Below, piece after piece: positions 33,731-43,216 of a stretch of DNA of 64,000 nucleotides. Below the pieces are notes generated by a model. It was not told the DNA's origin and did no database searches. It saw nothing but the letters and a program-made list of their open reading frames with translations. The stretch comes from Bradyrhizobium liaoningense. GTDB taxonomy: Bacteria; Pseudomonadota; Alphaproteobacteria; Rhizobiales; Xanthobacteraceae. The translations under genes and the position numbers were made by a program. Numbering within the stretch: the stretch's first letter is position 1; each line of letters opens with the position of its first letter. Location of the stretch: contig NZ_JAFCJT010000012.1 of assembly GCF_018130785.1 (NCBI RefSeq), positions 1 through 64,000 of the forward strand. Direction: 5' to 3'.

Positions 33731-34666
33731 ATGCGCCCACAATTGCCGCCGCTGAACGCCTTGAAGGCTTTTGAAGCCGCGGCCCGGCACGAAAGCTTTA
33801 CACGCGCGGCGGAGGAGCTTTGCGTCACGCAAGGGGCCGTCAGCCATCAGGTGAAGGCTCTAGAAACGGAGCTCGCGGTCAAGCTTTTCAATCGTGAACG
33901 TCAGCGTCTGATCATCACCGAAGCGGGGCGGGACTATCTCGCGGTCGTCCGCGATGCGCTTGACCGTATTGCCGCTGGAACGGAGCGACTGTTGCAGCGG
34001 CAAAGCGCGGGCGTTCTGACGGTCAGTACCTCGCCGGACTTCGCCGCCAAGTGGCTCGTGCATCGGCTCGGCCATTTTGCCGAGGCGCATTCCGGCATTG
34101 ACCTGCGCGTCTCCGCGACGTTGCATCATGTCGATTTCGCCCGTGAGGACGTCGATCTCGCCGTGCGTCACGGCGATGGCAATTGGCCGGGCTTAGATGC
34201 AGTAAGGCTGTCGACGGAGCGGCTCTTTGCCGTATGCAGTCCAAAGCTCTTGTCGGATCGCCGTCGCAACGGTGGCGTCGCCGATATCCTCAAATTTCCC
34301 TTGATCCATCTCGACAGCCGATCCGACTGGGGGAACTGGTTGCGCGGTGTCGGCATCGAAGACGCCGATGTCGCACATGGGCCTGTGCTCAATCGTGCGA
34401 GCATGGTTATCGATGCCGCGATCAATGGGCAGGGCATCGCCCTTGCTCGCACGACACTGGCAGCATGGGATCTGATCAACGGTCGGCTCGTACTCGCATT
34501 TCCGGAGTCAACGCCACTCTCCAAGACCTATTGGATCGTATGTCCGAAGGCCTCCGCAGCGCAGCCAAAGATCGCGACCTTTCGTGACTGGCTGCTCGCG
34601 GAGGCCTCAAACGATCTGCGTCAGCTCAAATCGCTTGTCGGGACCTCGAAGATAAAGCCACGGTAA
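33731..34666 (+). CDS. LysR-family regulator (GcvA-like)
   Basis: 311 residues from ATG 33731. The N-terminal MRPQLPPLNALKAFEAAARH, with SFTRAAEELCVTQGAVSHQVKALE and LFNRERQRLIITEAG, is the GcvA-type winged helix-turn-helix. The effector domain carries VSTSPDFAAKWLVHRLGHF and GIDLRVSATLHHVDF. GcvA-like regulators in this group often control an adjacent gene; here the divergent neighbour is the DUF1127 gene, with the GST gene beyond it. Target unknown. Confidence 0.88.
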   Translation: MRPQLPPLNALKAFEAAARHESFTRAAEELCVTQGAVSHQVKALETELAVKLFNRERQRLIITEAGRDYLAVVRDALDRIAAGTERLLQRQSAGVLTVSTSPDFAAKWLVHRLGHFAEAHSGIDLRVSATLHHVDFAREDVDLAVRHGDGNWPGLDAVRLSTERLFAVCSPKLLSDRRRNGGVADILKFPLIHLDSRSDWGNWLRGVGIEDADVAHGPVLNRASMVIDAAINGQGIALARTTLAAWDLINGRLVLAFPESTPLSKTYWIVCPKASAAQPKIATFRDWLLAEASNDLRQLKSLVGTSKIKPR

Positions 34667-34685
34667 TTGTCGAACCCGAGCGCTT

Positions 34686-35102
34686 CTAGCAGTCAGTCGC
34701 CTTTCTCTGCGACGGTGCAGGCTCCGCCGCACCAGCAGTTGCCTTCTTTGATTGTTCAGTAGGCGCGGGACGGGTCTGCTCGACGGAGCCTGCTGTCCTA
34801 TCCGGTTGCTGCGCGGAAGGTGCAGGCTTGGTCGCCGTTGATTGCTCGGCAGCGGTAGGCTGGCTCTGCATCTGGCGTTGCGCGTCTTCCGACGACGTCG
34901 CGGTATGCTCAGAGGCCTTGCTCATCGAAGATGTCGGAGGCTGCTCCTTACCAGTTGCTGTGGAACCCGTGGTTTGTCCGGTATAGCCCGGGACGCTTCC
35001 TGACCCTGCATCGCGGCTCGCCGTGTTGCAGGGACCGGCATAGACGGAGGTGGCGCTCAAGGCGAGCACCGCTCCCAAGATCATAAGTCTGTTCGTAATC
35101 AT
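34686..35102 (-). CDS. Exported low-complexity hypothetical protein
   Basis: 138 residues from ATG 35102, with GGAGAAGGG immediately upstream. A Sec signal peptide (MITNRLMILGAVLALSATSVYAG) is followed by a Thr/Ser/Gln/Ala/Pro-rich, apparently disordered chain with two Cys, one just after the cleavage site (GPCNTASRD) and one at the very end (KATDC). It is rich in small polar residues and Gln-Ser repeats. It is probably a periplasmic or surface protein of unknown function. Confidence 0.65.
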   Translation of the reverse strand: MITNRLMILGAVLALSATSVYAGPCNTASRDAGSGSVPGYTGQTTGSTATGKEQPPTSSMSKASEHTATSSEDAQRQMQSQPTAAEQSTATKPAPSAQQPDRTAGSVEQTRPAPTEQSKKATAGAAEPAPSQRKATDC

Positions 35103-35208
35103 AGCCCTTCTCCTTTGTTGGGCCTCGACGCTAGAACAAAAGTATGGGGCCTTCTGTTCCGATGTTGTGAGAGCTGTTTCAACTATTCGCGGTCTGAGTT
35201 CATCGATC

Positions 35209-35436
35209 TTTAAGATCGCAACCAGCGCGCAGGAGCGGGTACGACAGTACGCGCGAGTCGATGGCATGTTGCGGCCGGACGGATTGACGTTGATGGAGCT
35301 TGAGTTGATCGATCCGTTTCTTCATCTCGAGTTCTGCGAAGGCAGCGCAGAGTTGCTTGCGGCGTCGATCACCTCCAGGGTGGAAAATGACCCGTCGCGT
35401 CCCGAAGCAAAATCTGTCCGGACCATGCCCAATTGA
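35209..35436 (+). pseudogene. C-terminal relic of an ATP-grasp-type protein
   Basis: The frame ending at TGA 35434-35436 reads ERVRQYARVDGMLRPDGLTL, then MELELIDPFLHLEFCEGSAE and LLAASITSRVEN. The YARVDG...LMELELIDPFLHL pattern is the metal/ATP-binding end of RimK/glutathione-synthetase-like ATP-grasp domains, which are normally near 270-300 residues. Upstream in the frame the sequence is antisense to the exported-protein gene, so the N-terminal ATP-binding part is missing. The roughly 300 bp after it (35437-35736) hold nothing recognisable. Confidence 0.55.
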
Positions 35437-35736
35437 ACCGTATGCGGTGCGTCGAAGAATCCAATGCTGTTGCTCGATCGGCTGATCAATATCAGGGAGG
35501 ATTGCAGCGGCGTCGGTGGGTTTGGGGCAGTGCCCGTCGTCGAGTTGCCGCGGAGCAAGTGCATGAAATGAGTGAGCGGACCGCTCCGGCGTGACCGGTC
35601 AGGACGGCGCGCATCTCGCCGAATAGCTATCCGGCATATCAGGTCAGCGCAAAAGGCGTGTGCGCCGCAGTAGGAACCTTCACCGCAAGCACGAGTTGGC
35701 CGGTCGGGCTGGGCAAAAAGCCACACGAGGCCAACC

Positions 35737-36189
35737 GTGCAACAAGACGTGCGCGTGCGCTCCACCGCGCAGATCGCGGGTCATCCGATTCATCCGATGC
35801 TGGTGCCGATACCGATCGCGTGCTTCATCGGGGCCATGCTGACCGACATCGCCTATGTCGTCAGCGCCGAGATCATGTGGGCGAATTTCTCCGCCTGGCT
35901 TCTGCTGGTCGGCGTCATCTTCGGCGTGCTGGCGGCGATCGCGGGCCTGACTGATTTCCTCGGCAATCGCCTGGTGCGGGCGCAGGCGCCGGCCTGGCCC
36001 CATCTGATCGGCAACGCGGTGGCGCTGATGCTGGCGACCGTCAATGTGCTGATCCACACGCGTGATGCCTGGACCTCGGTGTGGCCGACCGGGCTCATTC
36101 TTTCGGTCATCACCGTCCTGATCCTGCCCGTCACCGGCTGGCTCGGCTGGGCGATGGTGTACCGTCACGGCGTGGGAGTTGCGCGATGA
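35737..36189 (+). CDS. DUF2231 membrane protein
   Basis: 150 residues from GTG 35737. The start RSTAQIAGHPIHPMLVPIPIACFIGAMLTDIAYV is the DUF2231 signature (GHPxHPMLVxxPI), followed by three more membrane helices (FSAWLLLVGVIFGVLAAIAG, HLIGNAVALMLATVNVLI, LILSVITVLILPVTGWLGW). Function is unproven; homologues are often found beside heme or redox proteins. Its TGA overlaps the next ATG by 4 bp, so it is co-expressed with the PQQ-type dehydrogenase homologue. Confidence 0.85.
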   Translation: MQQDVRVRSTAQIAGHPIHPMLVPIPIACFIGAMLTDIAYVVSAEIMWANFSAWLLLVGVIFGVLAAIAGLTDFLGNRLVRAQAPAWPHLIGNAVALMLATVNVLIHTRDAWTSVWPTGLILSVITVLILPVTGWLGWAMVYRHGVGVAR

Positions 36190-37520
36190 CGTCCTTGTTT
36201 GTCCGTACATTGCTGTGCTCTTCGCTTCTGTGCCTTGCCGGTTGCGATGACGGCAGCGGTGATCCCAAAGCGCAGATCGGCGCCAATCCAAAGCTGCCCG
36301 ACATTCAGCAATATCTGCTGCCGCCGATGCACATCGCACGCATCGTCGGCTGGAAGAAGGATGAGACGCCGACCGTCGCGCAGGGCTTGCAGGCCAAGGC
36401 CTTTGCGACGGGCTTGCAGCACCCGCGCTTCCTCTACGTACTTCCCAACGGTGACATTCTGGTCGTGGAATCCAAGGCGCCGAAGGGCGCCGCGATCAAG
36501 CGGCCCAAGGAAATCGTGATGGGCTATGTCGAATCCTGGGCGACCTCGGGCGGCGAGACCGGCGAGAGCAACCGCATCACGTTGTTGCGCGACACCAATG
36601 GCGACGGCGTGCCAGATACGCAAAGCGTCTTCCTCGACCATCTCAACTCGCCGTTTGGCGTCGCGCTGGTCGGCAACGACCTCTACGTCGCCAACACCGA
36701 TGCGATCGTGAAATATCCTTACACGGAGGGCGATACGAAAATCACCGCGCCGGGCACAGTGCTGACGCCACTGCCGGGCGGGCCGATCGACCATCACTGG
36801 ACCAAGAGCCTGGTCGCAAGTCCGGACGGCTCGAAACTTTACGCCGGCGTCGGCTCCAACAGCAACATCACCGAGAACGGCATGGAGGCCGAGCACAATC
36901 GCGCTGCGATCCTCGAAGTCGAACGCGCCAGCGGCCGCTGGCGCATCTTCGCGAGCGGCCTGCGCAATCCGAACGGCCTGAGCTTCGAGCCGCAGACCGG
37001 AGCGCTCTGGGCCGTGGTGAACGAACGTGACGAGCTCGGTCCCGATCTCGTCCCCGACTACATGACGTCGGTGAAGGATGGCGGCTTCTATGGTTGGCCC
37101 TACAGCTATTACGGCCAGCACGTCGATCCCCGCGTCAAGCCGCAGCGGCCCGACCTCGTCGCCAAGGCCCTCGTACCCGACTACGCGCTGAGCTCGCATG
37201 TCGCACCGCTCGGGATGGCTTTCTCCACCGGCACGAGCCTGCCGGCCGCCTATCGCGGCGGTGCCTTCGTCGGCGAGCACGGCAGCTGGAACCGGCAGGT
37301 CCTGAACGGCTACAAGGTGGTGTACGTGCCGTTCGCGGACGGCAAGCCGAGTGGCCCTGCGCAAGACGTCGTCACCGGCTTCCTCAACAGCGACAATCAG
37401 GCACGCGGCCGTCCCGTCGGCGTCGCCATCGACAAGAGCGGCGCACTGCTGGTCGCCGACGACAGCGGCAACACGGTATGGCGCGTGACCGCCGCACACC
37501 CGCAGGTCACGCAGCGATAG
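36186..37520 (+). CDS. Sorbosone dehydrogenase/soluble glucose dehydrogenase-like lipoprotein
   Basis: 444 residues from ATG 36186, overlapping the DUF2231 stop. A lipoprotein signal is present (SSLLCLAGCDDG, lipobox LAGC). The beta-propeller carries LQHPRFLYVLPNGDILVVES, NSPFGVALVGNDLYVANTD, FASGLRNPNGLSFEPQTGALW and GEHGSWNRQ, matching L-sorbosone dehydrogenase and soluble PQQ glucose dehydrogenase families. It probably oxidises a sugar or aldehyde in the periplasm using PQQ. DUF2231 partners are commonly encoded together with such proteins and may anchor or pass electrons. Confidence 0.85.
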   Translation: MTSLFVRTLLCSSLLCLAGCDDGSGDPKAQIGANPKLPDIQQYLLPPMHIARIVGWKKDETPTVAQGLQAKAFATGLQHPRFLYVLPNGDILVVESKAPKGAAIKRPKEIVMGYVESWATSGGETGESNRITLLRDTNGDGVPDTQSVFLDHLNSPFGVALVGNDLYVANTDAIVKYPYTEGDTKITAPGTVLTPLPGGPIDHHWTKSLVASPDGSKLYAGVGSNSNITENGMEAEHNRAAILEVERASGRWRIFASGLRNPNGLSFEPQTGALWAVVNERDELGPDLVPDYMTSVKDGGFYGWPYSYYGQHVDPRVKPQRPDLVAKALVPDYALSSHVAPLGMAFSTGTSLPAAYRGGAFVGEHGSWNRQVLNGYKVVYVPFADGKPSGPAQDVVTGFLNSDNQARGRPVGVAIDKSGALLVADDSGNTVWRVTAAHPQVTQR

Positions 37521-37545
37521 ACTCGAGAACGGGAGGAATTGGACA

Positions 37546-37749
37546 ATGGGCCTTGCTCAATACGCCATCGTGCCGGTGCAGGACGAGTGGGGCGTGCTGC
37601 ACGACGGCAACATCAACGGCAAATATGCCACCAAGGAATCGGCATTCGAATCGGCGGTGGCGGCAGCATCGCTGGCGCTCCGCCAGGGACACGAAGTCCA
37701 TGTCAGCGTGCCCGGCCGCGAAGCGGGCGAGAACGCACTGGGAAGCTAG
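37546..37749 (+). CDS. Small conserved hypothetical protein
   Basis: 67 residues with a GGAGGAAT ribosome site close to the ATG. The central YATKESAFESAVAAASLALRQGHEVHVSVPG resembles the DUF2188-type fold (two strands and a helix), in which a short protein folds around A-x-x-x-A repeats. It follows the sorbosone-type dehydrogenase by 25 bp, so it may belong to that operon. No function known. Confidence 0.65.
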   Translation: MGLAQYAIVPVQDEWGVLHDGNINGKYATKESAFESAVAAASLALRQGHEVHVSVPGREAGENALGS

Positions 37750-38100
37750 CTTCGTCATACGATCAGCCGCCCGCGGCGCGCGGTGAGCGACGATACGCGC
37801 CATTTCGGCGCGTACCTTCAATGCGCCTGATTGAATTCCCGTGACGGCATTCGAGCCCGTCCGCGCGCATGACCACCGCCGGGAAATTGGCGCTCCCGCG
37901 CAAATAACATCATGTTAGGTTTATCGCATAACTGGGTAATTGTGTTAGCCCGACGAAAGCCTATTGTTGCGACCAATCAGACACCTATCGGCAGTGACAA
38001 GCGCTCGCGGAAGTCCGCAGAGCGCCTGGAAAGTGCTGCCCAATTTTGAGCGAAGCCCGCCAACGGGACATCAGCAAACCCAGTGGAGGAATTTTCTGAG
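37750..38100. other. Intergenic region with the promoter area of the transporter gene
   Basis: About 350 bp without a recognisable gene. It must contain the promoter of the downstream transporter; an AT-richer stretch around 37905-37945 (aacatcatgttaggtttatcgcataactg) is the most promoter-like part. No clear operator palindrome was seen. Confidence 0.4.
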
Positions 38101-39498
38101 ATGACCACGACTCGCGCAATCCATCACATGAGTCAGTCCAGGAAGGCTGCTGCCAGCGGCTGGATCGGGTCGGCTCTCGAATATTATGACTTCTTCATCT
38201 ACGCGACCGCCGCGTCGCTGATCTTCCCGCAAATCTTCTTCCCGTCGGACAATCCCACCGTCGCCATCGTCGCATCGCTGGCGACCTATGGCGTCGGCTA
38301 CGTGGCCCGGCCGATCGGCGCCTTTGTCCTCGGCCATTGGGGCGACACCCATGGCCGCAAGACCGTCCTCATCGTCTGCATGTTCCTGATGGGGATCTCG
38401 ACCATGGCCGTGGGCTTTCTGCCGACCTATCAGCAGGTCGGCATCCTGGCGCCGATCCTGCTCGTCATCCTGCGCCTCGTGCAGGGATTTGCCGTAGCCG
38501 GTGAAATCTCCGGCGCGAGCTCGATGATCCTGGAGCACGCGCCGTTCGGCCGGCGCGGCTTCTATGCGAGCTTCGCCCTTCAGGGCGTGCAGGCCGGACA
38601 AATTCTTGCGGCAGCAGTCTTCCTGCCGCTGGCGGCCTATATGCCGACCGACGCCTTCAACAGCTGGGGCTGGCGGATTCCGTTCCTGCTCAGCTTCTTC
38701 GTCATCGTTGCGGGCTACATCATTCGCCGCGAGGTTGACGAAACCCCTGCCTTTGCCCGCGAGGGCGAGCGGGGAGAAACGCCGCGGGCGCCCATCGTCC
38801 AGGCCATCAAGCTGAGTTGGCGCGATATGCTCCGGGTCATTTGCATGGCTCTGATGAACGTCATCCCGGTCGTTGCGACCATCTTCGGTGCGGCCTATGC
38901 GGTCCAACCGGCCTATGGCATCGGTTTCGCCAAGGACGTCTATCTCTGGATCCCTGTGCTCGGAAACATGCTGGCCGTGTTCGTCATTCCCTTCGTCGGC
39001 AATCTCTCCGACAAGGTCGGCCGCAAGCCTCCGATCATCGTGGGCGCGCTGCTCTCCGGCTTGCTCGCCTTTGGCTATCTCTATGCCATCAGCATCAGGA
39101 ATGTGCCGCTCGCGATCCTGCTGTCGCTCTTGATGTGGGGTGTCGTTTACCAGGGCTACAACGCGATCTTCCCGAGCTTTTACCCGGAGCTGTTTCCGAC
39201 CCGCACCCGGGTGTCGGCGATGGCGATCTCGCAGAACATAGGCACGACCATCACTGCATTGCTTCCCGCGCTGTTCGCGACTGTGGCGCCTCCCGGCTCG
39301 GCCAACATCCCCTTGACGGTGGGCGCGATCGCTTTCGGCATCACGGTCATCGCGGCGCTGGCGGCCGTCACGGCCCGGGAAACCTATCGGATCCGCATCG
39401 ACGATCTCGGTAATCCCAAGGCCGTTCCGATGCCGCGCGCCGACTATGAGCGGCAGCGGGCGGAGGCGGGAAGCGGTGCGGCCGCAATTCCGACCTGA
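38101..39498 (+). CDS. Metabolite:H+ symporter, MHS family of MFS
   Basis: 465 residues from ATG 38101 (GTG 38083 and ATG 38128 are alternatives). Twelve membrane helices with MHS hallmarks: SGWIGSALEYYDFFIYATAASLIFP at the start, GHWGDTHGRKTVL in the first loop, ILRLVQGFAVAGEISGASSMILEHA, and GNLSDKVGRKPPIIVG in the second half. ShiA, KgtP and ProP-type members import shikimate, dicarboxylates or betaines. The neighbouring beta-keto-acid cleavage enzyme suggests an amino or keto acid substrate. Confidence 0.88.
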   Translation: MTTTRAIHHMSQSRKAAASGWIGSALEYYDFFIYATAASLIFPQIFFPSDNPTVAIVASLATYGVGYVARPIGAFVLGHWGDTHGRKTVLIVCMFLMGISTMAVGFLPTYQQVGILAPILLVILRLVQGFAVAGEISGASSMILEHAPFGRRGFYASFALQGVQAGQILAAAVFLPLAAYMPTDAFNSWGWRIPFLLSFFVIVAGYIIRREVDETPAFAREGERGETPRAPIVQAIKLSWRDMLRVICMALMNVIPVVATIFGAAYAVQPAYGIGFAKDVYLWIPVLGNMLAVFVIPFVGNLSDKVGRKPPIIVGALLSGLLAFGYLYAISIRNVPLAILLSLLMWGVVYQGYNAIFPSFYPELFPTRTRVSAMAISQNIGTTITALLPALFATVAPPGSANIPLTVGAIAFGITVIAALAAVTARETYRIRIDDLGNPKAVPMPRADYERQRAEAGSGAAAIPT

Positions 39499-39614
39499 AG
39501 GGCACGAGGCGATGCCGCTGCGAACGATGATGTTTGCAGCGGCACGGCTCCATGCGCTACGTGTTGTCTACGCGAATTCCGTGCGCGCGAGCGCGATCAT
39601 CATGAGGTCAAGGG

Positions 39615-40442
39615 ATGAACCCCGTTGTTGTTGCTGTCGCCATCACCGGCTCCGTTCCGCGCAAGAAGGACAATCCCGCGGTGCCGATCCTGCCGGCCGA
39701 GCAGATCGAGTCCACGCAGAAGGCCTTCGAGGCCGGCGCGGCGCTCGCCCATATCCATGTTCGCAACGACGACGAGACGCCGTCGTCCGACCCTGAGCGT
39801 TTCGCGCAGGTGCAGGAGGGGATCAGAAAGCATTGTCCGGGGATGATCGTTCAGTTCTCGACCGGCGGGCGGGGCCGCGATCCCTCGGCGCGGGGATCAT
39901 CGCTTTATCTGAAGCCGGACATGGCCTCGCTGTCGACAGGGTCGGTGAACTTTCCGACGATCGTCTATGAGAACGGCGCCGCCCTGGTCGAGACTCTCGC
40001 GACCGGCATGAAGACAAATGGCATCCGCCCGGAAATCGAGATCTTCGATCTGTCGCATCTACACGGTGCGCGGCGTCTGATCGAGGCGGGGCTGATGGAC
40101 TCGCGTCCGCACGTGCAATTCGTCATGGGCGTCAAGAACGCGATGCCGGCCGACGAGCATGTCCTCGACATCCTCCTGGGAGAGCTGAAGCGGCTGATCC
40201 CGAAAGCGACGTGGACGGCGGCCGGGATCGGACGCCATCAGGCCGAGGTCATGGGCTGGGCGCTTGCGCGCGGCGCTGACGCGGTTCGCACCGGGCTCGA
40301 GGACAATATCAGGATCGACAAGACCCGCCTGGCCGCCAGCAACGCTGAGCTCGTGACCATTGCCGGCGAGGCTGTCGCGCGCCACGGCCGGCGCGTCGCG
40401 ACCGCGGCCGAGGCGCGATCCTTGCTCGGGCTCGCGGGGTAG
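39615..40442 (+). CDS. Beta-keto acid cleavage enzyme (BKACE, DUF849)
   Basis: 275 residues. The Zn-binding AHIHVRNDDETPSSD, the second acidic/His region EIEIFDLSHLHGARRLIEAG, and the C-terminal GRHQAEVMGWALARGADAVRTGLEDNIRI with KTRLAASNAELVTIAGEA match the BKACE family founded by 3-keto-5-aminohexanoate cleavage enzyme Kce. These condense a beta-keto acid with acetyl-CoA to give acetoacetate and a new CoA ester. It lies between two transporter genes and upstream of a CaiB-type CoA-transferase. Dehydrocarnitine-like or other beta-keto acids are candidate substrates. Confidence 0.9.
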   Translation: MNPVVVAVAITGSVPRKKDNPAVPILPAEQIESTQKAFEAGAALAHIHVRNDDETPSSDPERFAQVQEGIRKHCPGMIVQFSTGGRGRDPSARGSSLYLKPDMASLSTGSVNFPTIVYENGAALVETLATGMKTNGIRPEIEIFDLSHLHGARRLIEAGLMDSRPHVQFVMGVKNAMPADEHVLDILLGELKRLIPKATWTAAGIGRHQAEVMGWALARGADAVRTGLEDNIRIDKTRLAASNAELVTIAGEAVARHGRRVATAAEARSLLGLAG

Positions 40443-40576
40443 GAGCTACTGCCGCCTGCTGACATGCTCCCGGTCACCTTCTGCCATTCGGCGGCCGGCG
40501 TTCCGTTGCGCTGAGTCTCCGGGTAAGACGGGTGCTACAGGCGTGATCGGCGCCTGCCGGGCAGGCGACGTTTGGA

Positions 40577-41782
40577 ATGCGATTCCTGAAATCCGACAGC
40601 AGACTCCTTGGAGTCCTGCTGGTGCTGGCAATCACCCAACTTATTGGATGGGGCACGATCGGTCTTCCGCCGATTGTCGGCCGCGATCTTGCGGCCGATC
40701 TCGGCATGAGCCTGCCGATGGTGTTTGCCGGCACCTCGGTGCTCTACGTTTCGATGGGACTATGCGCTCCCTGGCTGGCAAGATCCTTTGCGCGGCATGG
40801 CGCACGAAACGTGATGATGGCTGGCACGGTGGTCGCCATCCCCGGCTACATTCTGCTGTCCTTCGCCCGCGAGCCAATCCTCTATTTCGCCGCCTGGGTC
40901 GTGCTCGGCATGGCCGGCAGCGCCACGCTCTCCACTGGCGCCTATATCATGCTGAACGAGGTCGCGGGTCGCCGGGCCAAGAACGCCATCGGCGGCCTCA
41001 TGCTGGTGACGGGGCTCTCCAGCAGCTTGTTTTGGCCGACCACGTCGTTCCTGAGCGGTCTGCTCGGCTGGCGCGGGACGTGTCTCGTCTATGCAGCGAT
41101 GATGCTAGTCATCAATCTTCCGCTCTATGCGTTCTTCGCACCCCGCCCGAAAACGGCTGGGGATGATGGTGGCGAGCCGGTCAAGGCTGCGCGGCCGCCA
41201 GCGATTCCCAAGAGCACCTTCGGCCTTGTCGTCGCCGCGATCACGATGAATGCCTTCGTCAATTTTGGTATCGGCGCCATTATGATCGAATTGTTGCGGG
41301 CGGAGGGGCTGGCGCCCGCGCAGGCGCTCGCGTTCGGTTCGATGCTGGGCGTGATCCAGGTCAGCGCCCGTGGGCTGGATTTCCTCGGCGGCGGGCGATG
41401 GGACGGGATCACGACCGGGCTCGTCGCGGGCACGGCGTTGCCGGTGGCCATGCTGCTGCTGATGACGAGCGAAGGCGCGACCTGGGCGGTCGCGGTCTTC
41501 ATCCTGCTCTATGGCGCCGGCAGCGGTGCGATGGCGGTGGCGCGGGCGACGATCCCGCTGGTGTTCTACGACCAGGCCGAATTCGCCAAGGCGATGTCGA
41601 TGATCGCGCTGCCGCTCAATCTGGCGTCCGCGATCTCGCCGCCGCTCCTTGTCGGACTGCTCACCCAGTTCGGCAGCCGTGGTGCGCTCGGCCTCACCTT
41701 TGTCTTCTCCTGCGCCACAGTGCTGATCCTGGTCCTGCTTGGCCGCCGCCGGCCGCAGGTTGCTGCGGCAGCCACAACCTGA
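40577..41782 (+). CDS. Major facilitator superfamily transporter
   Basis: 401 residues, about twelve membrane helices (first: LLGVLLVLAITQLIGWGTIGLPPIVG). The RGARN-like loop is present as RHGARNVMMAGTVVAIPG, and YDQAEFAKAMSMIALPLNLASAISPPL near the end resembles the YnfM/CynX-type or oxalate/formate-like MFS of alphaproteobacteria. The substrate cannot be read. It starts 134 bp after the BKACE gene. Confidence 0.8.
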   Translation: MRFLKSDSRLLGVLLVLAITQLIGWGTIGLPPIVGRDLAADLGMSLPMVFAGTSVLYVSMGLCAPWLARSFARHGARNVMMAGTVVAIPGYILLSFAREPILYFAAWVVLGMAGSATLSTGAYIMLNEVAGRRAKNAIGGLMLVTGLSSSLFWPTTSFLSGLLGWRGTCLVYAAMMLVINLPLYAFFAPRPKTAGDDGGEPVKAARPPAIPKSTFGLVVAAITMNAFVNFGIGAIMIELLRAEGLAPAQALAFGSMLGVIQVSARGLDFLGGGRWDGITTGLVAGTALPVAMLLLMTSEGATWAVAVFILLYGAGSGAMAVARATIPLVFYDQAEFAKAMSMIALPLNLASAISPPLLVGLLTQFGSRGALGLTFVFSCATVLILVLLGRRRPQVAAAATT

Positions 41783-41963
41783 GCCGACCGGACAATATTC
41801 GCAGCGCGGAAATTCGCCGCCGTGGGCTACCTCCGCTGCGGGGCGGGGGATGGAAGTATGCCCAGCGTGCAGTGCTCAGGGCACCAAAATAGTGTATCCG
41901 CAGAGTGCGCGGCCCGCGATCTCGCCGCCGCGCCAATATCCAGTTCCCCCGGAGGAAATCGAC

Positions 41964-43193
41964 ATGTCGGCTCTGCCGCTCTCAGGCATCAAGATCCTTG
42001 ACCTCACCCGCGTGCTTGCCGGGCCCCTGTCGGCCCAGATGCTGGGCGATCTCGGCGCGGAGGTGATCAAGATCGAGCGGCCTGGCACCGGCGACGACGC
42101 GCGCGCCTTTGGGCCGCCCTACCTGACCGACCCCGAGGGCAAGGCGAATAACAACAACTCGTTTTACCTTTGCGCCAACCGCAACAAGAAGTCGGTCACC
42201 GTGAACATCGCCAAGCCCGAGGGGCAGGCGATCATCCGGGAGCTCGCCAAGGACGCCGACGTCTTCATGGAGAACTACAAGGTCGGCGATCTCAAGCGCT
42301 ACGGCCTCGACTACGAGACCATCAAGGCGATCAACCCCGGCATCATCTATTGCTCGGTCACCGGCTTCGGCCAGACCGGCCCCTACGCGCCGCGCGCCGG
42401 CTATGATGCCATCCTCCAGGCGATGGGCGGCCTGATGAGCGTCACCGGCCACATCGACGGCGAGCCGGGCGAGGGCCCGATGAAGGTCGGCCCTTCGATC
42501 GTCGACTACATGACCGGCATGAACACCTCGATCGGCATTCTCTCGGCGCTCTACCATCGCGATGTCAATGACGGGCAGGGACAGCACATCGACGTCTGCC
42601 TGTTCGATACCGTCATCGCATCGCTGTCGCACTGGCTCCAGATCTACCTCGTCAACGGCAAGACGCCGCCGCGCCGCGGCACCTGGGGCAATGGCGGCAT
42701 GCCGGCCGGCGTGTTCCGCTGCACCGACGGGGAACTGATGCTGGTGGTCGGCAATGACGGCCAGTTCCAGCGCACCTGCGCGGTGCTCGGCGAGCCCGAG
42801 CTCGCCAACGACAAGCGCTTCATCAAGAACAACGACCGCGTCGTGCATGGCAAGGAGATCATGGCGATCTTCGCCGGGCTGTTCCTGAAGAAGCCGGTGG
42901 CCTACTGGCTCGAAAAGCTGGAGGAGGCCGGCGTGCCGTCGGGCCCGATCAACAATTTCGAGCAGGTGTTTTCCGATCCGCACGTCCAGTCGCGCGGCAT
43001 GCGGGTGAAGGTCGACCATCCCTTCGAGCCCGACCTCTCGCTGATCCGCAACGCGCTCACCCTCTCGGAGACCCCAATCAAGAATTACCGCGCCCCGCCG
43101 CTGCTGGGTGAGCACACACAGGAAGTGCTCGGCGCCAAGCTCGGCTATGATGCGGGCAAGATCGAGGAGCTGAAGAAGCACGGGATCATCTAG
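41964..43193 (+). CDS. CaiB/BaiF-type (family III) CoA-transferase
   Basis: 409 residues from ATG 41964 with GGAGG 8 bp upstream; the frame is open further upstream but that part is not conserved-looking. Family III markers: LSGIKILDLTRVLAGPLSAQMLGDLGAEVIKIE, NRNKKSVTVNI, SVTGFGQTGPYAPRAGYDAILQAMGG, and the catalytic Asp in KVGPSIVDYMTGM. It transfers CoA between carboxylates (as in formyl-CoA, carnitine and succinyl-CoA transferases). A strong terminator follows. Its context with BKACE suggests activation of a short organic acid. Confidence 0.92.
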   Translation: MSALPLSGIKILDLTRVLAGPLSAQMLGDLGAEVIKIERPGTGDDARAFGPPYLTDPEGKANNNNSFYLCANRNKKSVTVNIAKPEGQAIIRELAKDADVFMENYKVGDLKRYGLDYETIKAINPGIIYCSVTGFGQTGPYAPRAGYDAILQAMGGLMSVTGHIDGEPGEGPMKVGPSIVDYMTGMNTSIGILSALYHRDVNDGQGQHIDVCLFDTVIASLSHWLQIYLVNGKTPPRRGTWGNGGMPAGVFRCTDGELMLVVGNDGQFQRTCAVLGEPELANDKRFIKNNDRVVHGKEIMAIFAGLFLKKPVAYWLEKLEEAGVPSGPINNFEQVFSDPHVQSRGMRVKVDHPFEPDLSLIRNALTLSETPIKNYRAPPLLGEHTQEVLGAKLGYDAGKIEELKKHGII

Positions 43194-43216
43194 CGCTACC
43201 GAGGCGGCGCGCGTTC

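Noticed and set aside
41739..41963. N-terminal extension of the CaiB-type CoA-transferase
   Set aside because: The extension overlaps the MFS gene end and is not family-like; ATG 41964 has a ribosome site and the family start.
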